From contig CM043959.1 in assembly GCA_014529385.2 (NCBI GenBank), forward strand, positions 56,464,753-56,524,752: a DNA stretch of 60,000 nucleotides, given 5' to 3'. Positions 42,845-50,845 of this stretch are shown one piece after another. Below the pieces are notes generated by a model. The model made no database searches. It worked only from the letters and a program-made list of their open reading frames with translations, and had not been told where the DNA came from. This DNA is from Adiantum capillus-veneris (Eukaryota > Streptophyta > Polypodiopsida > Polypodiales > Pteridaceae). The position numbers were made by a program, and so were the translations under genes. Each line of letters opens with the position of its first letter. The stretch's first letter is position 1.

Positions 42845-43334
42845 AGGGAAGCAAGTGAATGATGGATGTCCACAAACACTCCCCCCTTCCTTGGGTAGAT
42901 CATACCGTTTGAAATGAGCTTGTCACCCTTTGAAACCAATTGTTCCAGTTGATAATAGGTGAGGATTTTTGCCAGTAGTTTTTTATTACCCTAGGTGCCT
43001 CGTCAAGTTGCAAGGGTGGTAAGGTACTCTCCCAGGATCGATCTTGAAGTGGTTCATCAGGTGATTCTTGAACACTGGGAGGTGTGGATAGGGAAGCAAG
43101 TGAATGATGGATGTCCACAAACACTCCCCCCTTCCTTGGGTAGATCATACCGTTTGAAATGAGCTTGTCACCCTTTGAAACCAATTGTTCCAGTTGGTAA
43201 TAGGTGAGGATTTTTGCCAGTAGTTTTCTATTACCCTAGGTGCCTCGTCAAGTTGCAAGGGTGGTAAGGTACTCTTCCAGGATCGAACTTGAAGTGGTTC
43301 ATCAAGTGATTCTTGAACACTGGGAGGTGTGGAT
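42845..43334 (-). repeat. 245-bp tandem duplication at the end of ORF B
   Basis: 42845-43089 and 43090-43334 are nearly identical direct repeats; the outer element has one copy (from about 37429 to 37672). The repeat contains the ORF B C-terminus and stop, so the protein end is unaffected and the second copy lies after the stop. Confidence 0.9.
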
Positions 43335-43756
43335 TCTTTTGTAGATTCATTGAGGTCCATTACTATAGATGGAGGCTGTGTAGAATCTTTTACCTCTATG
43401 GATGTATTACATGAGGAGCTAGAAGCTTCATGGAACTCCCCCCTTCCTGAGCTAGGTGGAATAAATTGGGTTTCCGTTGGAGCCCAAACTAGCTCTGGAC
43501 TAGGTGTGTAGCATTCTGTGATCTTTCCCTTCCCACGGTTTGCCATTGGCTTTAGCGTTACACTGTTTGACTCATATGGGTTTGTTGTCGATAGGGAAGG
43601 ACACATCTTACGTTTAGGTACCCAAATTTTCTCATTTCCATCATAGTATCCTTGGGCTTTTAATAGTCGTTTAGGAATCCAGCGCCACGTTTTCTTACAT
43701 TTCTTGGAGCTAGTGGGACGTTTCTTACAAGGCTTCCGTTTTTTAGCATCAGCCAT
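43145..43756 (-). CDS. ORF B (inner copy): basic, WVPK-motif protein, 203 aa
   Basis: The ATG at 43756 is in a strong plant context (aaccATGGct) and lies one codon after two stop-separated codons of the upstream frame. The N-terminus is very basic (ADAKKRKPCKKRPTSSKKCK), followed by TWRWIPKRLLKAQGYY and KIWVPKRKM, then Ser/Pro/Thr-rich sequence with several Glu and a C-terminal NWNNWFQRVTSSFQTV. The [KR]W[VI]PK-type motif also occurs just upstream (YKWVPKAS at the end of the second-protease frame), making three copies. The basic start suggests RNA or DNA binding or nuclear import, by inference. It is in the same frame as pol, so readthrough fusion is possible. Confidence 0.6.
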   Translation of the reverse strand: MADAKKRKPCKKRPTSSKKCKKTWRWIPKRLLKAQGYYDGNEKIWVPKRKMCPSLSTTNPYESNSVTLKPMANRGKGKITECYTPSPELVWAPTETQFIPPSSGRGEFHEASSSSCNTSIEVKDSTQPPSIVMDLNESTKESTPPSVQESLDEPLQVRSWKSTLPPLQLDEAPRVIENYWQKSSPITNWNNWFQRVTSSFQTV

Positions 43757-43762
43757 GGTTAC

Positions 43763-44335
43763 TTAAGAAGCTTTAGGGACCCACTTGTATGCTTTCTTTG
43801 TTATATTAGGATGGTTCTTGTGTGTCTCAAGCTTTCTTTCAACTACATCAGTTGAAGATCTAGAGAGTTGGGCTATGGGGACGTATGGTTCAACCTCCTG
43901 GACATGCAATGTCTTGGGTTTTATTTCCTTAGGCAATATCTCAGGGACTATGGCTTGAGTGGTAGGGATAAGAGTTGGTTTTTGCGTTGTGACACCCCCA
44001 GTCCCCCAATCAATAGTGCATTTGGTGGCTATCATCCACGTGCGTCCTAGGTTTATATTACCCTCCATAGTTCCAGTAGGCATGACCAAAAAGTCTTGAG
44101 CTACAATTCCATTGTCATAACTGACAGAAGTGTGTCAGATTCCAAAAACCGTAGTTTTTTTCTTTTTGACACCCTTGACTTGGATAATACTCTCAGATAG
44201 AGGTGGCTTCCCTAACTGACACCACACCCCATAGGATAGCAGATTATATTTAGCACCCGTGTCCAATAAGGCGTTATATAGCACTTTTCCATAGGCACTA
44301 TTTAACTCAATAGGGTATCGTAGAGGTGTGTCAGA
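43763..44335 (-). CDS. Second retropepsin-like domain after integrase (inner copy), active site DTG
   Basis: About 30 residues after the basic tail of integrase the polyprotein reads PLRYPIELNSAYGKVLYNA then LLDTGAKYNLLSYGVWCQLG, the DTG codons being at 44255-44263. This has the hydrophobic-hydrophobic-D-T-G-A pattern of a retroviral-type aspartic protease. A Lys-rich stretch, then after a TGA (44132-44134) DFLVMPTGTMEG and NLGRTWMIATK follow in the same frame; the latter resembles the second half of a retropepsin, where ILGRPFM stands in the element's first protease. The Pro/Thr-rich tail ends YKWVPKAS. A domain in this place is not part of the standard gypsy order. It might instead be a non-catalytic retropepsin fold. 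Confidence 0.6.
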
Positions 44336-47300
44336 GTCCAACCAATCCTCTTCGATTTCCACGTGGAATGCATTTCTGACTCCAAGGTTAGCCTCTCGTT
44401 TTTGTCTTATACGTTGTTGTCGCTCCTTAGCCTCAGCTCGAGATTGTATCTTCTTTAACTCGGTTTGTGCTTTGGCGGCCTTCTTTTGATGAATGGCCCG
44501 TAGTTCTTCTTGGCTTAAAGGATCATAATATCTTTTGAATTTACTCCCATTGAGGAATCCAATGGTTTCAACTCCATCAAGAGTTTCCACACGAAGGGTA
44601 CCTTGTGGGGTAATTTCACATACTCTATATGGTCCTTTACCAGCATATTTCAACTTTTTCTTCTCTTTACGTACTCCATACATAAGGACTTTATCACCAA
44701 CTTTGATGTCCTTGTCCTTCACATGGCGATCAAACCACTTCTTTCTCCTATCCTTTTCCACAAGAGCATTTTGCACAGCCAACTGTCTCTCTTCGTCTAG
44801 TTTTTCTAAGATATACAAACGCTCGGTTAAGGGGTTACCATTCCATCCTTCTTGCGAAGCTACCCTAAGACTAGGAATGACAAACTCCCAAGGCATAACC
44901 GCTTCTTGGCCGTATACCATTTTGAATGGCGTACAATTAATAGCCACTTTATAAGCAGTACGATAAGCCCATAGAGCAGATGTCAACTTCAAATCCCAAT
45001 CAGTGCGATGAGCTTCTACCGTCTTGGTTAAAATAGAGATTAGAGTCTTGTTGGTGCTCTCGGCTTGTCCATTAGCTTGCGGGTAATAAGGTGTAGACTT
45101 ATGGTGGGATATCATAAAGGTCGTGGTAAGCTCTCTTATTACCTCATTTATAAAATGGGTACCATTATCACTAACAATTTCAAAAGGGCAACCAAATCTT
45201 GTGATAATGTTCTCAAAAAGAAACTTAGCTGTTGTCCTCGCGTCAGCTTTTTGTGAAGCCTTAGCTTCAGCCCACTTTGTTACATAGTCCGTAGCAACTA
45301 GAATATATCGAGATTGAGTGTTGCGAGCTGCGGGACTAATTGGACCTACAAAGTCTAAGCCCCATTTTTCAAATGGTTGGGTTACTTTAATAGGATGTAA
45401 GGGCATTCTGTCTTTGCGCTGTGTGGTCTTGTAACGTTGGCACTCATCACACCCTTTTGTAAAAAGTGATGCATCCTTAAATAAAGTTGGCCACCAATAG
45501 CCTGATTGTAGCACCTTTCTAGCAGTCAGGTCTCCTGAAAAATGTCCTCCTGCTATGCCCATATGTGCTTCTTGCAAGATATACAAATATTCATCCTCGC
45601 GGGCACAACGCCTAAGAATATCGTCCTTGCCTAGTCTATACAGAGTTCCGGCAATCAAACAATAGGGTTCACATTCTTTTACTAGCCTTCGAGCGATATC
45701 CTTACGAAGTTCCTTGGGTGGAAAACCATTAACTAAAAAGTTAACAATGTTCTCACTCCATTCAGGCATAGTCTCAACTATGAATAGGGAAGTATCTGGT
45801 AATTCATCATCAACTCCTGTAGGGGCTTCACCATTGGGTATGCGAGACAAATGATCAGCCATGACGTGCCTTTTACCGGGTCTCACTACAATCGTGAAAT
45901 CAAACTCTAGAAGAATTAACAACCATCGTGTGATTCTTCCTATGGAGCATGGCTTGTTTACTAGATACAGCAACGCTTGATGATCCACATAAAATACAAA
46001 CTTGTTTGCCAAAAGGTAGTAGCGAAATTTCTTTACTGCATAAACCATTGCTAAACCTTCTCGCTCTGTAGTGGTGTAGTTCCTTTCAGCATCGTTCAAT
46101 TGACGGCTTGCAAAGCTAATGGGATAGTCCAATTTATGTTCTCCTGGTTGAGTGAGAACACACCCAATAGCAAAGTTTGATGCATCAATATGCACATGGA
46201 AAATGACATCCCAGTTAGGTGTCCTTAAAATCGGAGCACTTGCTAGTGTTTTCTTCAATTGTTCATAGGCCTGGTCACACTCTTCAGTCCATTTAAATTC
46301 AATGAGAAGCTTGTACAAAGGACATGCTATCTCACCGAAACATAAAATAAACCGTCGATAATAACCCACGTGTCCCATGAACCTTTGAACTCCCTCGTAA
46401 TTGGTTGGTGGTGGTAACTCTAGAATCACTTTAATTTTTCTCTCATCGGTTGAGATACCATTCTTAGATACTATATGCCCTAAAATAACTCCATGCTTGA
46501 CCCAAAATTGGCATTTGAACGGGTTCAATGAGATACGATATAACCTACACTTTTCAAAAACCTTCCGCAAACATGATAGATGTTCTTTCCAAGAAGAGTA
46601 AACACAAAGGTCGTCTAAGAAAGCTTCACAAAACTCTCTCAAATATTCTTTAAAAGCAGTGTTTATTAATCGTTGGAATGTAGCAGGGGCATTTGTTAAG
46701 CCAAAAGCCATCACACGAAATGCAAACACACCAAATTCTGTGATGAAGGCAGTTTTAGCTTGGTCCTCTAGCGCTATCGTGATTTGGTTGTAGCCTGAGT
46801 ACCCATCTAGAAAGCTATAAGCTTCCTTGCCTGCAACTCTTTCGAGTACATGTTCGGAATATGGTAGGGGGTAATGGTCTCTTCTAGTAGCTGCATTAAC
46901 TTTTTTGAGGTCCACGCACACCCTGAGTTTCCCATTCTTTTTTGGCACGATAACTATTGGAGACACCCATTCAGAGTGTTCAATAGGATATATGAACCCA
47001 CATTTGATAATATTTTCTAGTTCTTCTTGAATGATCTTTGCGTACTTAGGATTCATCGGGTAGGGTCTTTGTTGTACGGGCTTCGCAGTGCTAATCATAG
47101 GGATTGTATGTTGGACCACAGAAGGTGGAACACCTTTCATATCATGGTATGTCCAAGCGAATATGTCCTTGAATTCCTTGAGAAGCTCTTTGAGGACCGC
47201 CTCTTCAACTTCTGTGAGGTCTTGGGCAATAAAAACAGGTTTTGATTCTTCACCGGGGTCGGCTAATTCTATTTCTTTAACTATTGCCGGACCATCATAG

Positions 47301-50300
47301 ATTCCATTATTCCCATCGATAGGTATTCTTTGGGCTTTTGTGTACACAACCTTTGCTTCCCCTGTGGTGTAAGATTTGAAATGTTCTGGTGCAGGATGCA
47401 AGTCTGTGGATTCTGGTTGTGCTTTGGTCTGTGCTTCCATTTCTTCTTTCTTGTGTTGTCGAGCTAACTCTTGGTTTTGACGCCTCCTTGCAGTGCAGCT
47501 CAACTTTGGCTTGTCTATGATCTCTAATTGGGCTATGTCATGGGGTCGCGGTCTACACCACATAACATTTTGGAGATATTCACCCCAATCGTCTACCGAT
47601 TTTCGATGAGCATCACATGCTCCTATATAACTGAGCCATTCTGCTGAGGATCTCTTATTTTTTATCATAGCACGTACATTGGCTCGATATCGACGCCTCT
47701 TAAAGTTTTTCTTTTTCTTATTTGAGACCTGCTTTTGATTTGCATTTAGATCTGGCTCACTAAAGGAGTCCTCGTTGGTGTCCTCTTCACTCTCGGAGGA
47801 GCTATCATCGGTTGATGTGCTCGGTCCTTCCGAATGTTTTGACTCTGAACTTGCTCCACTCTCTAATTCGTGAGATTCAGAATCCGTTTCACTCTGGGAG
47901 TCCGTGTCTGAGTCGTGTTGGTCAAAGTCTTCTATTGAGCTATCGGTGTCACTGTCAGATTGGTCTACAATTGCCTTGCCCTTAGAAGATGCATGTATGG
48001 CACTTATCATGTTCAGAGGTGCAATTTGTGGTACCTCTTCCCCCTCTGGTGTGACCCAAGTGGTTCCTCTATTTCCCCAGGTATCTATGGTTGCAACTAG
48101 GTGTACCCAGTCTACGTTGTCTGATTCCGTCATACCCGGTAACACATCCATGTAAGGAGAATCTTGGCCAATGTCTGTATCCTTCTTACAAGTGTAACAA
48201 TATTGTAGTGGGGCCGAGTGAACTGTGGTGTCAGAGCGATGATCAATAATGGTTTTACTCCCTAAGGGGTGTACCTTACCAGTCACCAAATCCACTCTAA
48301 GGACAGAGTCTTGGAATTGCAAATAGACATGATTTTTAGACCAATCATGAACCATTTGTGCTTCCCTCATGAATGGTCGTCCTAAAATCATTTCATATGA
48401 CATAAGGTGTTTAGAGAAATCTATTACAATGAACGTATGTCGTACCTTGTGTCCTAGAACTTTGATCTTAAGATCCTTGAGCATCCCCATAGGTTTGGCT
48501 ATGGTGCCATTTGCCATCTTTACCACAATGTTAGTAACACTGAGGCGGGGTTTTCCCATGGATTCCCAACAATCTTTTGTAACGATGCTAACTCCCGCAC
48601 CACCATCAAGAATTCCCTTTATAGTTAATCCCTTGGTAGTGATGGGTAGGGTCGCATTAGACTCGTCTCCTTCAAAATACTGCCCTAATTCGTTAATGGG
48701 TACCTCGATCATAGACTCGTGTCCATCTAAGTCAAGTGATTGCACATGATTTTCCTCATCAATCATAATCGAGTCAGGCCTATTTGGTTGCGCAAACTGT
48801 GGTAATCCCGTTTGTAGCTCTCCGTTAAGGAATGCTCGAAGTGCAAAGAATAACTCAGGATCTCCATACAGCTTTGCTATGATCGTGGTTCGGACCTCAG
48901 AAGACATGAAGTCCACTAGTTTGGCAACATTCATTGGCATTTTGCAGGGTGTAGGTCCTTGACTAGGAACTGGTGAGGATGGAATCTCATATTCCTCAAT
49001 GGGATCAGGTATTCCTTCGTTAAACATCCTTTCCAACAAGAAAGGTGTATGCTCACTTTCTGATGTCCCGTCCTCACTCCCTTCTTGGATGATACTAGAT
49101 ATGGCTAACGGTCTATGGTTCATGTGGGGTGGATGAACTTGCGTGGGAAACACTGTGTCATGAATTTTGACATGCATGGGTTCTGGTTCTAGTTTCCTTT
49201 GAGTCTCCTCCACTAAACCTCTTAGATGTTTCACCTGCTCAATCTCGTCTACTGGGTTTGGGTACGTCCCAATCTTCTTTTTATGATTCTTCCCATTTTT
49301 CCCCTGCGATTTATCTTGGGGGTCTTGGATTGGATTTGGAAACACTTGTGGTGTTTTCAGAGGCTCTTTATGGTTTTCTCTTATTCGGTTTTTATTTGGT
49401 TCCATGTTACGGTTTTCTTTGTCGGTCTTTCCCTTTGTGGTATTGGTTCTAGTCTCCATTGTCTCGATTGAATCTGAATCATCCTCGAGGTCATTCATAT
49501 ACACGGGGTCATCTCCTGTTCCTATGTTTGTTTTGGAACTTGGTTTTGAATTTCCCGTATTCTGCGACCTCTTCCTTCGTGTCTTCTTTTTCTTTGCTTG
49601 GATAACTGACGCGGTATCTCTCTCTTCGAGGATATGGCCTGGCCCTTGAAGCATGGACCGTGTAATCGCATAAGGGGGTGCGACGGGTGGTATTGGCGAT
49701 GTCACACTAGCAATTTCGACCAAATTTAGGGGTGTGATTTTAGGCGCATTTGGGTTATAGGGGCATTGGGCAATCAAGTGATCTATGCCACAACGATTAC
49801 ATGTGAGTATTGGCATTGTAGACGTGCTCCCTTGATTCATTTGCATGTGTGCAGCATTCTTTTGCAGCCTAATAGGGCACTCCGCTGCCCGATGTGGTCC
49901 ACCACACTCATAGCATTGAAGAGGTGGCCTCCTAGCCTGGGTGTTGATATTTTGACCTCTGGATGCGAGCACAGCAGCTTGATAAACCGGCTTGACTTGC
50001 CCCCAACAATCTTCCATGTAGTATATAGGACACTCTTCCAATGTATCAAGTCCGTAGGCAATACTAGTGTCTATTTCCTCCTCACAGCCATCTGCATAAG
50101 CATTAGATGGCTCGCAACCCACTTGGTTCATAGGGGCGACTCTTGGATGCGGGGGCTGCGGTCCTAGCACAGGAGGTGGTAGCGGTGTAGCTTGTACAAC
50201 ATTTTGAGATCTAGGGACCATGTGTTGCGGTAGTTGCTCAACAGGTGGAGCAGGCATCAATACAGGAGCTCGAGGTGCATCCGTCCAGGCTACAGGTGGT

Positions 50301-50845
50301 CTATTTGCCATCATACGTTTGATCATTAAACAATCCTTAGCTTGGTGACCATACCTACCACATGCGTTGCAAGTTCCATTAAATTTTACTCTAAACGTAG
50401 GGCACTCACTAGTGCTATGTGGACCTAAGCAAATGGAACACCATTGTTGCTCCCTTCTTGGATACATGTGACTATTTTGAGGGGGTCGATTATCCTTAAG
50501 AGACTCTTGGATTGCCTTGGTGAGGTCTATCAAGAATGTCTCAAATACCTTTGGCTCATTGGCAATGGGCTTTGCAGTCATGGGTTCATACTCAATGGCT
50601 TGTGAGCTAGTGGATCTCGTGTCAGTAGACACCCTCATGCCTGCTATCATCAAGTTGTCCTCTAATTGGATTGCATTGGCAGTGACATCTTCCCAGGTTG
50701 TGATACCTCTAATCACTAGTCCATTATAGATTCCTTCATTCCTCAACCCTCGAATGAATCGATCAAGCAGTTGGTTATTGTTAAAGCGCTCATTTACCGG
50801 GCAGCGAGAGTTTAAGTGCTTTAGACAACTAATGAAGTCCCTTAC
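44135..50845 (-). CDS. Inner gypsy gag C-terminus and pol, one open frame of 2,200 codons
   Basis: In frame with the upstream gag, after a TAA at 50846-50848. In order: gag end (FIRGLRNEGIYNGLVIRGIT); zinc knuckles CSICLGPHSTSEC, CNACGRYGHQAKDC, CYECGGPHRAAEC and CNRCGIDHLIAQC; a basic Pro-rich stretch; protease with ILDGGAGVSIV (DGG codons at 48599-48607) and MILGRPFM; a Ser/Asp/Glu-rich block then KKKNFKRRRYRANVRA (about 47940-47670); RT (WVSPIVIVPKKNGKLRVCVD, FRVMAFGLTNAPATFQR, FLDDLCVYSS near 46605-46630); RNase H (HVHIDASNFAIG, TEREGLAM, FYVDHQALL, ADHLSRI); integrase (GGHFSGDLTARK, CDECQRYK, ATDYVTKW, VSDNGTHF, YYPQANGQAESTNKT); GPY/F module; second protease start. The polymerase, RNase H and integrase catalytic residues all look intact. 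Confidence 0.92.
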   Translation of the reverse strand, partial: VRDFISCLKHLNSRCPVNERFNNNQLLDRFIRGLRNEGIYNGLVIRGITTWEDVTANAIQLEDNLMIAGMRVSTDTRSTSSQAIEYEPMTAKPIANEPKVFETFLIDLTKAIQESLKDNRPPQNSHMYPRREQQWCSICLGPHSTSECPTFRVKFNGTCNACGRYGHQAKDCLMIKRMMANRPPVAWTDAPRAPVLMPAPPVEQLPQHMVPRSQNVVQATPLPPPVLGPQPPHPRVAPMNQVGCEPSNAYADGCEEEIDTSIAYGLDTLEECPIYYMEDCWGQVKPVYQAAVLASRGQNINTQARRPPLQCYECGGPHRAAECPIRLQKNAAHMQMNQGSTSTMPILTCNRCGIDHLIAQCPYNPNAPKITPLNLVEIASVTSPIPPVAPPYAITRSMLQGPGHILEERDTASVIQAKKKKTRRKRSQNTGNSKPSSKTNIGTGDDPVYMNDLEDDSDSIETMETRTNTTKGKTDKENRNMEPNKNRIRENHKEPLKTPQVFPNPIQDPQDKSQGKNGKNHKKKIGTYPNPVDEIEQVKHLRGLVEETQRKLEPEPMHVKIHDTVFPTQVHPPHMNHRPLAISSIIQEGSEDGTSESEHTPFLLERMFNEGIPDPIEEYEIPSSPVPSQGPTPCKMPMNVAKLVDFMSSEVRTTIIAKLYGDPELFFALRAFLNGELQTGLPQFAQPNRPDSIMIDEENHVQSLDLDGHESMIEVPINELGQYFEGDESNATLPITTKGLTIKGILDGGAGVSIVTKDCWESMGKPRLSVTNIVVKMANGTIAKPMGMLKDLKIKVLGHKVRHTFIVIDFSKHLMSYEMILGRPFMREAQMVHDWSKNHVYLQFQDSVLRVDLVTGKVHPLGSKTIIDHRSDTTVHSAPLQYCYTCKKDTDIGQDSPYMDVLPGMTESDNVDWVHLVATIDTWGNRGTTWVTPEGEEVPQIAPLNMISAIHASSKGKAIVDQSDSDTDSSIEDFDQHDSDTDSQSETDSESHELESGASSESKHSEGPSTSTDDSSSESEEDTNEDSFSEPDLNANQKQVSNKKKKNFKRRRYRANVRAMIKNKRSSAEWLSYIGACDAHRKSVDDWGEYLQNVMWCRPRPHDIAQLEIIDKPKLSCTARRRQNQELARQHKKEEMEAQTKAQPESTDLHPAPEHFKSYTTGEAKVVYTKAQRIPIDGNNGIYDGPAIVKEIELADPGEESKPVFIAQDLTEVEEAVLKELLKEFKDIFAWTYHDMKGVPPSVVQHTIPMISTAKPVQQRPYPMNPKYAKIIQEELENIIKCGFIYPIEHSEWVSPIVIVPKKNGKLRVCVDLKKVNAATRRDHYPLPYSEHVLERVAGKEAYSFLDGYSGYNQITIALEDQAKTAFITEFGVFAFRVMAFGLTNAPATFQRLINTAFKEYLREFCEAFLDDLCVYSSWKEHLSCLRKVFEKCRLYRISLNPFKCQFWVKHGVILGHIVSKNGISTDERKIKVILELPPPTNYEGVQRFMGHVGYYRRFILCFGEIACPLYKLLIEFKWTEECDQAYEQLKKTLASAPILRTPNWDVIFHVHIDASNFAIGCVLTQPGEHKLDYPISFASRQLNDAERNYTTTEREGLAMVYAVKKFRYYLLANKFVFYVDHQALLYLVNKPCSIGRITRWLLILLEFDFTIVVRPGKRHVMADHLSRIPNGEAPTGVDDELPDTSLFIVETMPEWSENIVNFLVNGFPPKELRKDIARRLVKECEPYCLIAGTLYRLGKDDILRRCAREDEYLYILQEAHMGIAGGHFSGDLTARKVLQSGYWWPTLFKDASLFTKGCDECQRYKTTQRKDRMPLHPIKVTQPFEKWGLDFVGPISPAARNTQSRYILVATDYVTKWAEAKASQKADARTTAKFLFENIITRFGCPFEIVSDNGTHFINEVIRELTTTFMISHHKSTPYYPQANGQAESTNKTLISILTKTVEAHRTDWDLKLTSALWAYRTAYKVAINCTPFKMVYGQEAVMPWEFVIPSLRVASQEGWNGNPLTERLYILEKLDEERQLAVQNALVEKDRRKKWFDRHVKDKDIKVGDKVLMYGVRKEKKKLKYAGKGPYRVCEITPQGTLRVETLDGVETIGFLNGSKFKRYYDPLSQEELRAIHQKKAAKAQTELKKIQSRAEAKERQQRIRQKREANLGVRNAFHVEIEEDWLDSDTPLRYPIELNSAYGKVLYNALLDTGAKYNLLSYGVWCQLGKPPLSESIIQVKGVKKKKTTVFGI

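Noticed and set aside
44535-44954. 139-codon plus-strand frame and similar plus-strand frames across 38882-56595
   Set aside because: These are antisense shadows of gypsy pol; the same frames occur opposite the same domain in both copies because the coding strand is conserved.
50746-50746. A separate start for the 2,200-codon pol frame
   Set aside because: The apparent Met is a TTG; the frame is simply the continuation of gag after the TAA, so no independent start is claimed.
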